A DNA stretch of 64,000 nt from Aquimarina aggregata (lineage in GTDB: Bacteria > Bacteroidota > Bacteroidia > Flavobacteriales > Flavobacteriaceae), in NCBI RefSeq assembly GCF_001632745.1, contig NZ_LQRT01000024.1, positions 594,261-658,260 of the forward strand, in the 5' to 3' direction. The notes below the pieces were generated by a model. That model did no database searches, was not told where the DNA came from, and was given only the letters and a program-made list of their open reading frames with translations. The position numbers and the translations under genes were made by a program. Shown here piece after piece: positions 1 to 7,703 of this stretch. Position 1 is the first letter of the stretch; every line of letters begins with the position of its first letter.

Positions 1-2013
1 TTTACCGTCTCGATATAAATACAAAATTTTAGCTTTAATTCTTAAACCTAAAAATGGGCAAGCAAATAAGTCCAACATTAAATGAGCTATTTCAGATGAT
101 TTACCTCTCTTTTCACGTGGGTAATTTTTTATATATTTATAAGTATAATCAATTAAAGCATCTTTTATTAGAGGAAATTTCTCTGAATATCCTATGTAAT
201 AAAACAAGACAACAATTGAAAAATAGTTTAATGTATTGTCATTAATGATGATTTTATCTACACCTTTTTCTTGTGAAGCATTTAGGAATTTTATTAATAT
301 TTCTTCTGGTAGTCTATACTCTTTACCTAAATCTCTTAATAGAGTAAGTAAATAAAGAGATTCTACTTGTGCATATTCATTCAAGGAGTTTTTCTTTAAA
401 ATAAAACTTGATTCATCAAGTATTTTTTTGAATACGCGTTCTCTATTATTTTGACTAATAATATATTCTTTTGACACTTTGTCTTTTTCTTTAAACAGTT
501 TAATTATTTTAGAAAGAATAAGACTCACTTTAATTGTTGAATTTACTCTTGGTGATACTGAATAAATGAAGAAAGTAAAATCTATAATTCCTTCGATGTG
601 AGAAGTAAACAAACTTTCTGTTTTTCTAAGTTTTAACAAATCAGATTTAGAGAACGCTTCTCTATTATTTTCTTCAAGATATTTAAAGTATATTTTTTCA
701 AAAGAAATCAAGTTTTTTTCAATTTTACTCGAAAGAAGGGCTAAGCTGTAATTCAAAACATCTTTATAATCAACGTGAGATTCTTTTATGATTATTTTGT
801 AACGTGTTGCTAACTTATTAGGATTGAAGGATAATTCAAATTTGTGATTTAGTAAAGAAACTTCATCATCGTCATCTTTATTGTCTACTTCCTTTTCTTC
901 TATTTCCGTTATTTTAAATTTAGGATTTTCAGAGAATAAATCAATAATTTTATTTTTAGCAATTGTTATTTCAGTTATAATTGGTTTGTTATATTCTTCT
1001 GTTTTAGAATTATTAATTGATAATTTATATTTTTTTAATTCGTGCTTAAGTAATTTTAATATTTCGTCTTTTAAAACGCTATCATCACAGAACAAGAAAT
1101 AATCATCAACATAACGATACATTTCATAGTCTACTTTAAGTAAATAATTATTTTCTTTTAACTTTTTCTCTATTGTTATATCTATTTTTTGTAAAATAAT
1201 TTCAGCAAATATTCTAGAAAATTCTGGACCTATCAAGATACCATTGGTTTCTCCGTAATTCGCATATTGTATAAATTTATCGAATTTTCCTGTAAAGGTG
1301 TTTTTAGAACTATTTACGTTTTCTTTTACAACATCTAAACCTAATACAGCCCAAGTAATTGAATGAGTATAGATACTGTCAAAGCACTTAGAAATATCAA
1401 ATTTAAATAAATGATTGAATTTCTTTTCTGCTCTTTGATACCTATAATTTTCGAAAAATTGATAGATGTTAGTGTATTTGCTATAAGAAAAAAAAGTTTT
1501 TAAGTTTTCATATTCTTTCCCGCTTAGTTCTAAAAAATCAGAAACGTCACCTTTATTTGTTTGATGAAGTTTGTCATTAAAGAAAGTAAACTTAGCTACA
1601 TTGTCAGGTTTTCTTATACTATAATTACTTAAAGAACAAGAATAAATAATGGATTCTTTATATTTTTCGTAAAACTCTATCAACTCTAATTGGTTAATTG
1701 GGTGAACTAATGCAAGTTCTCTAAAGTCTTTTTCTTTATGACTTATTCTGTAAGTAAATGGAATTTTTCTAGTATTCGGGTTTGAAATATTTGTAGAAAA
1801 TAATATTTTTAAAATTATTTTAAAAGCATCAAAGTAATCATCCTTAAAATTTGTTTTATACTTAATAGTACTATTTTTAAATTCTAATTCATTATTGACT
1901 AGGAAACGATACAAATATCTGTTTGAAAATGTAATTGGAACCTCATATGGTAGTACGTCAGAAATAATAGCTCTCTCTTTGGTGTATTTTATATGTTTTT
2001 TCTTTTTGCTCAT
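1..2013 (-). CDS. Reverse transcriptase of a two-RT defence module (Drt3b/UG8-like), 3' end outside window
   Basis: The frame is open from ATG at 2013 to base 1 (671 codons, no stop), so the C-terminus lies outside the window. RT motifs are visible: motif A FDISKCFDSIY at about 205-215, a motif B of the type seen in 'unknown group' and Abi RTs (NGILIGPEFSRIFAEI, about 257-272), and the catalytic YVDD at 301-304. A basic, mostly helical C-terminal part of more than 300 residues follows, with an acidic run KDDDDE near 380. The ATG overlaps the stop of the upstream RT gene as TAATG, so the two are translationally coupled. Two adjacent, different RTs with a leader RNA is the known layout of defence-associated RT type 3 (UG3 plus UG8). 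I assign this larger second protein to the UG8/Drt3b side by position and size. That assignment is inference; that it is an RT is certain. Confidence 0.8.
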   Translation of the reverse strand, partial: MSKKKKHIKYTKERAIISDVLPYEVPITFSNRYLYRFLVNNELEFKNSTIKYKTNFKDDYFDAFKIILKILFSTNISNPNTRKIPFTYRISHKEKDFRELALVHPINQLELIEFYEKYKESIIYSCSLSNYSIRKPDNVAKFTFFNDKLHQTNKGDVSDFLELSGKEYENLKTFFSYSKYTNIYQFFENYRYQRAEKKFNHLFKFDISKCFDSIYTHSITWAVLGLDVVKENVNSSKNTFTGKFDKFIQYANYGETNGILIGPEFSRIFAEIILQKIDITIEKKLKENNYLLKVDYEMYRYVDDYFLFCDDSVLKDEILKLLKHELKKYKLSINNSKTEEYNKPIITEITIAKNKIIDLFSENPKFKITEIEEKEVDNKDDDDEVSLLNHKFELSFNPNKLATRYKIIIKESHVDYKDVLNYSLALLSSKIEKNLISFEKIYFKYLEENNREAFSKSDLLKLRKTESLFTSHIEGIIDFTFFIYSVSPRVNSTIKVSLILSKIIKLFKEKDKVSKEYIISQNNRERVFKKILDESSFILKKNSLNEYAQVESLYLLTLLRDLGKEYRLPEEILIKFLNASQEKGVDKIIINDNTLNYFSIVVLFYYIGYSEKFPLIKDALIDYTYKYIKNYPREKRGKSSEIAHLMLDLFACPFLGLRIKAKILYLYRDGK

Positions 2014-3494
2014 TACTTCCAAATAGATTTAATCACTTCAAACTTGTTCGTTGCTCTTTTGAATTTTTTAAAATAAAAACTTGTTTCTCTTGGGTTTAGT
2101 TTAAAAGAATAAAAGTTTTTTTCTTTATTAATGAATCCTTTTTGGAAACTATATTTCTGCATTAAGAAAAGTTTCAATTTTATTTTATCAATTCCAATTT
2201 TAGGAGGTGGATTTAAATCACATAATGCTATAGATAGTTTTCTGTCTAATATTTTTAAACTTTCATAGGTAACCTTATTTAGTTTCAGCATTTGATTAGA
2301 GTAATAGACGCCTGACTTTACATTTCTTTTATTATTGTTAAGATGGAAATTTCCAGTGAGGAATTTTAATCTTGCGATTAAAATATTTCTAGCTTCTTTT
2401 TCATTATATTTTGAATTTTTATTATAGTTTGCGACTGATTTTTTTAATCTCTCGCTATACCTTTCAATTTTGTTATCTGAAATTTCAAGAAGTAACAGAA
2501 AGTTTGATTTATTATCTGTTGTTTCAGTTCTTTTTAAATTAAAACAATAGCGTAAGTAGTTGAAGGATTTATTATAGTTACCTTTTTTTGGTAAGTTGAT
2601 TATTTTTGTTTTAGAAGCTTCTCCATCACTACCATCTTTAAGAGTAAGATTGTTTTTAACGCAAATTATATTTTTTATTTCGTATAAATAATCTCTTTTT
2701 GTTGATTCTGTTTTAGGGCAAATAATTACAATTATATCATCAACATAGCGTGCGTAATAAATTACATCTTCTAATGCTTTAATCTCATTATCTATGTCTC
2801 GCATATATAATTCAGATAAATATGCGCTAATGCCAATTCCTCTTGGCACACCTTTTCCTAATGGAATTTTAGTTTTGTCTTTTTTATCCTCAAATTCATA
2901 AAAAAGTCTTTTTATTAATTTTTTTGAAAATGGAGAAAGTAAAGTGTTGTTCTCTATTTTTTTTAAAAGCTTATCTTGAGGAATAGACTCGTAAAATGAT
3001 TTTATATCAGTCTTTATAATTATTTTAGGAAATCCATCGGAAGCAATATTAAAAATTTGCTTTATAATTTTATTTCTATCCGCTTGTATAACTTTAAAAG
3101 TCTTATATATATTTCGTTGGAGTTGTTTTACAGCATAGTATGAAGCAGGGTCATTTTCGACAGTATAAACTTCTTTTGTTGAATTATATACTATTTTGAA
3201 TTGAAAAGGAGTGTTTTGGTTATTAATTATATTAGAATAATCTTCAAAGATAGTTAGTCTAATTTCTTCTTTTTCATTATTAATTTTCTCTAACCTTTCA
3301 GCGAAATTATCTAATTCTTCTTTAGTTAGTATTCTGGTTTTCTTTAGATTTAACTTTTCTCCTACAGTATTTTTAAACTCTTGATGTTTATTTAAATATT
3401 CTTGAGTGAAGTGAGATTTATCAAAATTACCTTTTCTGTTTTCTTTTAAAAAGAATTTATTAAAATTACTACTTGAAAAGGATTGGTCTAACAT
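2013..3494 (-). CDS. Reverse transcriptase, first gene of the two-RT module (Drt3a/UG3-like)
   Basis: This 493-residue protein is a reverse transcriptase. Motif A is KTDIKSFYESI with Asp163, motif B is PLGKGVPRGIGISAYLSELY (211-230), motif C is ARYVDDIIVI with YVDD at 250-253, and a later FNYLRYCF matches the conserved F.YLG.xF element of RTs. Both catalytic Asp clusters are intact, so the enzyme should be active. The N-terminal 90 residues are Lys-rich and show no maturase or endonuclease domain; I see no group II intron domain X and no integrase. The gene follows a 341-base non-coding stretch and overlaps the next RT by TAATG. With that partner it matches DRT type 3, in which two RTs and an RNA act together against phage. 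A retron or Abi RT is less likely because those are single-RT systems. The RT call is firm; the DRT3 subtype needs a family search. Confidence 0.82.
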   Translation of the reverse strand: MLDQSFSSSNFNKFFLKENRKGNFDKSHFTQEYLNKHQEFKNTVGEKLNLKKTRILTKEELDNFAERLEKINNEKEEIRLTIFEDYSNIINNQNTPFQFKIVYNSTKEVYTVENDPASYYAVKQLQRNIYKTFKVIQADRNKIIKQIFNIASDGFPKIIIKTDIKSFYESIPQDKLLKKIENNTLLSPFSKKLIKRLFYEFEDKKDKTKIPLGKGVPRGIGISAYLSELYMRDIDNEIKALEDVIYYARYVDDIIVIICPKTESTKRDYLYEIKNIICVKNNLTLKDGSDGEASKTKIINLPKKGNYNKSFNYLRYCFNLKRTETTDNKSNFLLLLEISDNKIERYSERLKKSVANYNKNSKYNEKEARNILIARLKFLTGNFHLNNNKRNVKSGVYYSNQMLKLNKVTYESLKILDRKLSIALCDLNPPPKIGIDKIKLKLFLMQKYSFQKGFINKEKNFYSFKLNPRETSFYFKKFKRATNKFEVIKSIWK

Positions 3495-3540
3495 TGTTTT
3501 TCCTAATTATTTTTTTGATTTCTAATTGTTCTCTTCACTT

Positions 3541-3700
3541 ACTGCCAACAATATTGTATAGTTACCTTAGTAACTCTATATCTTAATTATTAAAAATAGG
3601 ATTACGTATTTCAGTACTCCTTTTCGACTCATAAAACTATACTTATCTTTTAAGATACCATTACGGTAATCCACATAGTGTATTAAAAAGTTTTATTTAT
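3541..3700 (-). ncRNA. Candidate structured non-coding RNA upstream of the RT pair
   Basis: The 341 bases between deoC and the first RT gene hold no credible ORF but several nested inverted repeats. An outer stem pairs 3599-3608 (ggattacgta) with 3662-3672 (tacggtaatcc), with one bulge. Inside it lies a hairpin at 3644-3657 (tatctt/aagata). Next to it, nearer the RT gene, are a hairpin at 3557-3580 (tatagttac / gtaactctata) and the palindrome caatattg at 3549-3556. A TTGACA-like element on the minus strand (around 3704-3709) followed by TAATAC could start a transcript. DRT3 loci are known to carry an RNA partner, which makes this leader the natural place for it. Exact ends are guesses. A simple 5' UTR or the deoC terminator could explain part of it. 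Confidence 0.4.
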
Positions 3701-3802
3701 AGCTTGTCAAAATTTAGGAATAGGTAGGCAAACCCCAGTAAAGAGTTTTATAAAACAATATGTTGCAAAAAGTAAGACAATACGCAGCTACATTCAAAAC
3801 AC

Positions 3803-3829
3803 CATAGTATACTACAAGTGTTGTTAGTA
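3803..3829 (-). terminator. Weak hairpin just downstream of deoC
   Basis: On the minus strand TATACTA and TAGTATA pair around a 10-base loop, immediately after the deoC stop. There is no strong T-run. It could end the trx-deoC transcript or be the first stem of the RNA leader of the RT pair. Confidence 0.25.
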
Positions 3830-3835
3830 TATGCG

Positions 3836-4477
3836 CTAAGAAGAAACAATAGCTATACCCGATGAGGTTCCTATTCTGGAAACCCCCAGGTCAATGTATT
3901 GTTGGGCTGTTTTGGTATCTCTAATACCACCAGAAGCTTTTATAAGGACTTGATTTCCGACTTCGTTTTTCATTAGTTTTACATCTGCTAGTGTAGCACC
4001 TCCGTTGCCAAATCCAGTAGATGTTTTTATAAAATCAGCGCCAGCATGTACTGCCAGTTTACAAGCCATTTTCTTTTCGTCATTGGTTAAATAGCAATTC
4101 TCAAAAATGACTTTTAAGGTGTGATCTCCAATTGTTTTTTTGATGGCTTTAATTTCATCTTCGACAATCTTATAATAGTTAGATTTTAGTAATCCAATAT
4201 TTAAAACCATATCGATTTCTTGTGCACCATTATCGATACAATATTGCGCTTCGGATATTTTGGCGTTGCTGATACTCGCACCCAAAGGAAAACCTACAAC
4301 CGAGGCAATTTTAATAGGGGTATTTCTTAATTCGCTATGCGCCAATGCTACATAATAACTGTTAACGCAAACCGCATAAAAATCATATGCTTTTGCTTCT
4401 GAGCACAGTTGCTTAATAGCATCTACGGTAGCATCAGCTTTTAATAGGGTATGATCTATGTACGCATTAAGTAACAT
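3836..4477 (-). CDS. deoC: Deoxyribose-phosphate aldolase
   Basis: This is DeoC (DERA), a class I aldolase that splits 2-deoxyribose-5-phosphate into glyceraldehyde-3-phosphate and acetaldehyde in deoxynucleoside salvage. The TIM-barrel signature is clear: the N-terminal YIDHTLLK, then VVGFPLG, the EIDMVLNIG strand, the Schiff-base lysine in ADFIKTSTGFG, and a second lysine in VLIKASGGIRD near the phosphate site. The length of 213 residues suits the short bacterial form. I start at 4477 (MLLNAYIDHT) because family members begin there. A longer in-frame ATG at 4513 would overlap thioredoxin by 35 bases and adds unconserved residues. It follows the thioredoxin gene after one base, so the two are one transcript. 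It is housekeeping and marks the chromosomal edge of the defence locus. Confidence 0.95.
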   Translation of the reverse strand: MLLNAYIDHTLLKADATVDAIKQLCSEAKAYDFYAVCVNSYYVALAHSELRNTPIKIASVVGFPLGASISNAKISEAQYCIDNGAQEIDMVLNIGLLKSNYYKIVEDEIKAIKKTIGDHTLKVIFENCYLTNDEKKMACKLAVHAGADFIKTSTGFGNGGATLADVKLMKNEVGNQVLIKASGGIRDTKTAQQYIDLGVSRIGTSSGIAIVSS

Positions 4478-4478
4478 C

Positions 4479-4778
4479 TTATTGGTGTGTTTTGATGATC
4501 CCGATAAGGTCATTTTTTTGTAATACTCCCGATTGGCGCCAAACTTGTTTACCTTCTTTAAACAGTATCATAGTAGGTACCCCTCTAACTTGGTATTTTG
4601 AAGCCAAAGGCTGGTTTTTATCTACATCAATCTTAACCACTTTAATAGTTTCTCCTAGTTCATCTTTTACCTCTTTAAGTATAGGCGCTAGCATTTTACA
4701 AGGGCCACACCAATCTGCAAAAAAATCAACTAATACAGGTGTTTTTGAATCGATGATATTATTAAAACTACTTTTCAT
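4479..4778 (-). CDS. trxA: Thioredoxin
   Basis: This is a 99-residue cytoplasmic thioredoxin with the active site WCGPCK (Cys24, Cys27), the preceding VDFFADWCGPC strand and helix, the Asp-rich KIDVDKN strand, and the cis-proline loop RGVPTMILFK. It has no signal peptide, so it should work as a general disulfide reductase. Its stop lies one base before the chosen deoC start. The pairing with deoC has no obvious metabolic logic and may only reflect shared transcription. The cell may have other thioredoxins; this one is the typical short flavobacterial form. Confidence 0.95.
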   Translation of the reverse strand: MKSSFNNIIDSKTPVLVDFFADWCGPCKMLAPILKEVKDELGETIKVVKIDVDKNQPLASKYQVRGVPTMILFKEGKQVWRQSGVLQKNDLIGIIKTHQ

Positions 4779-4883
4779 AAAGCTATAGATATCTAAAATT
4801 TAAAAAACAAATTTACAACGAAGTATGCTAAATAACCTCAGTTCGATTTATATTCTATAGATCATCCATCTATATCTGGCTGG

Positions 4884-4940
4884 TCGAGCGCAGTCGAGAT
4901 CCTTGGATTTGATTAAAAATAACCTCTCAACTGTGCTCGA
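4884..4940. repeat. Intergenic imperfect inverted repeat
   Basis: The arms tcgagcgcagtcgaga (4884-4899) and tctcaactgtgctcga (4925-4940) are complementary at 14 of 16 positions around a 25-base loop. Elements of this tcgagcgcagtcgaga kind recur between genes in many flavobacterial genomes, as far as I know. It lies in the gap upstream of thioredoxin and could also act as a transcription terminator for neither or both flanks. Confidence 0.55.
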
Positions 4941-4993
4941 GATGACAGAGAAAAAGAACATTTTATCCCAGTAAATTCAAAGGATAAATGGTA

Positions 4994-5884
4994 TTACCCC
5001 ATCTTAGGTGGCGCATTGTATTTTTTTATAAGATGCATTATTGCAGTGATCGGGATTTCTATAGAATAGGTACCTGTGTATGAGGGGCAAATAACACAAT
5101 CATCAAAATAGTATTCTAAAACATCATCATTCATGACAAAATTGTTTTTATAGGCGTTAAAATCACCTTTAGACAATTCCCAACAATCATAATACAATTC
5201 TCCTGATGCAATGCTCTCTTTTATAATGTTATTTATAATTACAAAAACAGCATCTTCAGAACCTTTGGTAAAGAAGTCATTAAAATAAACAAAGTCATAT
5301 TTTTCGAGATCAAAATTGATACAATCAAATAAATACGTAGAATATCGCATCCCCGAATAATAGTTCTCCTTGTATAGTACCACACTAATAAAGTTGCTTT
5401 TTACAGTATAGATCTTATAATCAATACTTCTTTTATCTCTAAAACGATTTATTTTTAGGGTATCACAAAGCAACTCTTTGTCTTCAAGGATTTGATTTTC
5501 TGTTTTTTCGATATTTAGGTAATTTTCTGTGATGAAGTTATTAAAAACAGCATAAGATGGATCAATTTCTTCATTTAGATATGGGTATTGATAATCTAAA
5601 ATATAAAGGTCTTCTTTTTTTAAAAAGCGTTTAGAAATCACTAATTCTTGCAACTTAGCTCTATCGTCTTTGGCTTTGATCAATTTATCTCTTTTTAGAG
5701 CTTTTGTTTTTTCATGGTCCAGTGCTATAGCTTCTCCAGAAAGCGGTAGCACAGAATCTTTGATCTTTTGATCAGTATTGTGTTTAATTTCGACATCCTT
5801 AGATGTTGAGGTTTTCTGAAGCGAAGTTTCATGCTTACAAGCCATAAAACTTAGGATAATAAGGCAAATGATTAGATTTTTCAT
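4994..5884 (-). CDS. Lipoprotein with DUF4163/DUF3298-type fold
   Basis: The N-terminus is a lipoprotein signal peptide with the lipobox LSFMAC (Cys16), so the protein is membrane anchored outside the cytoplasm. Residues from about 85 to the end match the pattern of DUF4163 followed by DUF3298 (RsiV/PdaC C-terminal-like). There is a hydrophobic strand region, then FNFITENYL-like helices, YYSGMRYSTYLFDCINFDLE, the FNDFFTKGSEDAVFVIINNII segment, and a C-terminal beta part with ECDD-like acidic residues. In RsiV this fold binds lysozyme and in PdaC it accompanies a deacetylase; here no catalytic domain is attached. It stands alone between the thioredoxin and ClbS-like genes. Its function is unknown, with binding of a wall-active ligand as one guess by analogy. 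Confidence 0.65.
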   Translation of the reverse strand: MKNLIICLIILSFMACKHETSLQKTSTSKDVEIKHNTDQKIKDSVLPLSGEAIALDHEKTKALKRDKLIKAKDDRAKLQELVISKRFLKKEDLYILDYQYPYLNEEIDPSYAVFNNFITENYLNIEKTENQILEDKELLCDTLKINRFRDKRSIDYKIYTVKSNFISVVLYKENYYSGMRYSTYLFDCINFDLEKYDFVYFNDFFTKGSEDAVFVIINNIIKESIASGELYYDCWELSKGDFNAYKNNFVMNDDVLEYYFDDCVICPSYTGTYSIEIPITAIMHLIKKYNAPPKMG

Positions 5885-5924
5885 ACGGTTGATTTTTGTT
5901 TTTAAGATGAAATAGCTCTAGGTA

Positions 5925-6422
5925 TTATTTCATACATTTCTTTATGAATTTATATGCCCAATCATAGTGACTTGACGTAGCAGAAATAAGATAGGAGGCT
6001 AGTGAGGTAGTGCCTGTCCATTTAAATCTTCGTTTTTCAAAAAGTTCTTCTTCGGTATGGTCGTTAATTATTTTTTGTAGCTGATCAAACGATGTTTTTA
6101 ATAATTTTTTTACTTCGGTTAACTCAACATCTTGATATTTTTTCCAAATTACTTTGTTAAGATCCGGAGTGGTTTTCCAGGTATATCCTTTTGCCGGCAT
6201 ATCTGGCTTGTTTCCTGTCATTCCTATTGTATACCAATCTAACATCATGATATGCCAATGATGAAGATGCGCTAGAATATCCCTAATATTTCTATTAAGA
6301 TAACGTTTGGGGAACTCACGGTTTACTTGTTCTTTAGGCAAAGAATTAACAAAATCAAGTAGCTTAGTATAGTTCTTATGACTTAGATCTAGTAATGCTG
6401 CTTTGGTTTTTGGTCTAGGCAT
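5925..6422 (-). CDS. ClbS/DfsB family four-helix protein (DUF1706)
   Basis: The protein begins MPRPKTKAALLDLS, the typical start of the ClbS/DfsB (DUF1706) family, which is why I prefer 6422 over the in-frame ATG at 6452. Family features seen are the Tyr/Leu-rich first helix, DILAHLHHWHIMMLDWY with its His pair, the KGYTWKTTPDLN loop, and the C-terminal SATSSHYDWAYKFIKK helix. ClbS protects colibactin makers by hydrolysing a cyclopropane warhead, but most homologues are of unknown role and belong to the DinB-like superfamily. A CRP/FNR-type site and a -7 box lie 130-170 bases upstream. There is no colibactin-like gene cluster here, so a self-resistance role is not supported. Confidence 0.8.
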   Translation of the reverse strand: MPRPKTKAALLDLSHKNYTKLLDFVNSLPKEQVNREFPKRYLNRNIRDILAHLHHWHIMMLDWYTIGMTGNKPDMPAKGYTWKTTPDLNKVIWKKYQDVELTEVKKLLKTSFDQLQKIINDHTEEELFEKRRFKWTGTTSLASYLISATSSHYDWAYKFIKKCMK

Positions 6423-6553
6423 AGCTTCATCAGTTTTATATAATAAACTCATTTTGGGTAATGCTTTTACCTACAAAATTTACATTTTGCACGCTAGCTT
6501 TGCTACAAAAGCCAAACTTTTCGGTTGAAAATCACTATTCAAGATGAGTTCAA

Positions 6554-6596
6554 TAAATGTAATCGAGATTATCGTATAAAAATATGATATTGATCA
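6554..6596 (-). promoter_or_regulatory. CRP/FNR-type operator with -7 box for the ClbS-like gene
   Basis: The minus strand reads TGATCAATATCA (6585-6596), then 23 bases, then TACATTTA (6554-6561), matching the Bacteroidota -7 box TAnnTTTG except for the last base. The same spacing recurs at 14 other promoters in the window. The untranslated leader to 6422 is long, about 125 bases. Confidence 0.65.
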
Positions 6597-6614
6597 CCTT
6601 ATAGGCGAAACAAA

Positions 6615-6646
6615 AAAAGGCGAGCTTAACATAAAACTCGCCTTTT
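6615..6646 (-). terminator. Rho-independent terminator
   Basis: A perfect 10-base-pair stem (aaaaggcgag / ctcgcctttt) with a 12-base loop is followed on the minus strand by a run of seven T. It ends the transcript of the small membrane protein at 6667-6951 and sits upstream of the promoter of the ClbS-like gene. Confidence 0.85.
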
Positions 6647-6666
6647 GTAAATAGCATTAATATTGA

Positions 6667-6951
6667 TTAAAAAAGCCCGTTTCCGATAAGTAGCATTGTA
6701 TTAACTACAATACTTATAATTAAAAGATCTAAAACTAGTTTAGGTTTTTGAACCGTTAGTATAGCCGCATTATGAGCACTACAAACAACAACGCTTAAAA
6801 AGACCATAAACATCTGTAAAGGATCATTTCCGTTTAATAATGTTGTCATAATTGCTATTGAACCTAAACAAGTTGATGCGATGATAGCCAAAGCAGAATA
6901 CCCAATATAATTTTGAGAAAAATCGGCATTTATTTTTGCATATAGTGTCAT
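6667..6951 (-). CDS. Small membrane protein, unknown function
   Basis: This 94-residue protein has three predicted hydrophobic helices: about 20-40 (SALAIIASTCLGSIAIMTTL), 47-68 (FMVFLSVVVCSAHNAAIL) and 74-92 (LVLDLLIISIVVNTMLLIG). I recognise no family. It has its own promoter with a perfect CRP/FNR-type site 55 bases upstream of the ATG and its own strong terminator, so it is a single-gene unit in the low-oxygen regulon. That suggests a membrane role in respiration or stress, which is inference from regulation only. Confidence 0.7.
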   Translation of the reverse strand: MTLYAKINADFSQNYIGYSALAIIASTCLGSIAIMTTLLNGNDPLQMFMVFLSVVVCSAHNAAILTVQKPKLVLDLLIISIVVNTMLLIGNGLF

Positions 6952-6974
6952 AATAGTACGTTTTTAAGTTGAAG

Positions 6975-7017
6975 TAAAATTAATTACGCAACCCCTATTA
7001 AAATATGATATAAATCA
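6975..7017 (-). promoter_or_regulatory. CRP/FNR-type operator with -7 box for the small membrane protein
   Basis: On the minus strand TGATTTATATCA (7006-7017) is followed after 23 bases by TAATTTTA (6975-6982). The operator overlaps the last codon and stop of the upstream TerB-like gene. The start codon is 24 bases beyond the -7 box. Confidence 0.75.
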
Positions 7018-7419
7018 GTTTTCAAAAATCAATTTTAATCTACCCAGCATCATTAGCTCTGATTTGTTCTTACCAGAAAAAGCACCAGCAATAGCATTTG
7101 CTGTTTCCCATATTAATGTTTTTATCTCGGTATTAAAACGAGATTTGTGTTCTTCGTAAAAAGTTTGAAATTCTTTAAAGCAAGTATCTGCATTTGGAGT
7201 TTCATAATCCATCCAATCAAAAACAATTTCGATTTGAAAAGCTGCATCCACACCAAACTCATCTGTAATATCATCAACAGCTAACCACTTTGATTTTACA
7301 ATTTGTTTTAAAGACTCGTATTCTGATTTACGAACAATTTTATCTGAAGCTGCAATCGCATAAAAGAGTTTACCAAGATTTTGATAAAAAGTAACCGCAA
7401 TATTATCTGTAGTGTTCAT
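7015..7419 (-). CDS. TerB-like helical protein
   Basis: This 134-residue, all-helical acidic protein resembles the TerB/DjlA-like fold. The helix LGKLFYAIAASDKIVRKSEYESLKQIV carries the acidic turn ASDKxVxxxE typical of TerB-like domains that sense or bind metal ions or partners. No signal peptide or membrane segment is present. It is preceded by its own CRP/FNR-type promoter, and its stop codon overlaps the operator of the next gene. Similar small TerB-like proteins occur near stress genes, but no function can be assigned from sequence. Confidence 0.6.
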   Translation of the reverse strand: MNTTDNIAVTFYQNLGKLFYAIAASDKIVRKSEYESLKQIVKSKWLAVDDITDEFGVDAAFQIEIVFDWMDYETPNADTCFKEFQTFYEEHKSRFNTEIKTLIWETANAIAGAFSGKNKSELMMLGRLKLIFEN

Positions 7420-7491
7420 AGTAGTACTATTTGTTTAACCTGCTTTATATAATAGATTTTCTAATACATAAAGCGGGTTTAGTTAATAGGA

Positions 7492-7534
7492 TAAACTTAA
7501 GGAGTTATCACAAGGTTTTTTATGATATAAATCA
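7492..7534 (-). promoter_or_regulatory. CRP/FNR-type operator with -7 box for the TerB-like gene
   Basis: The minus strand shows TGATTTATATCA (7523-7534), 23 bases, then TAAGTTTA (7492-7499). The ATG is 73 bases downstream of the -7 box. The operator core is identical to the one at 7006-7017. Confidence 0.7.
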
Positions 7535-7642
7535 GTTCTCATTGCTATTTTCTTATCATGTTTTTAGTGATACAGTAGGTATTTGTATTTGACTTATTTT
7601 TTTGAATAACTTCTGCTTAGCATAGTATAATTATCGATAAAC

Positions 7643-7685
7643 TGATTTTTGTCATTCTTTTGATCATAGCATCCCAATACATTTG
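7643..7685 (+). promoter_or_regulatory. CRP/FNR-type operator with perfect -7 box for usp-hemN
   Basis: TGATTTTTGTCA (7643-7654) has one mismatch in its second half site but is followed after exactly 23 bases by TACATTTG (7678-7685), a perfect Bacteroidota -7 box. The usp ATG lies 19 bases downstream. The conserved spacing supports the imperfect operator. Confidence 0.7.
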
Positions 7686-7703
7686 TTGTTTTAGAAAGTA
7701 ATT

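Noticed and set aside
54..1102. Plus-strand reading frames at 54-245 and 881-1102
   Set aside because: They lie inside the long minus-strand RT gene, match nothing, and have low-complexity composition; they are shadows.
3495..3835. A full ACACAC template in the leader of the RT pair
   Set aside because: I find only short ACAC tracts, not a longer repeat, so I do not claim a template.
1..3835. Group II intron or retron
   Set aside because: There is no maturase domain X, no endonuclease, no intron boundary, and two RTs are present instead of one.
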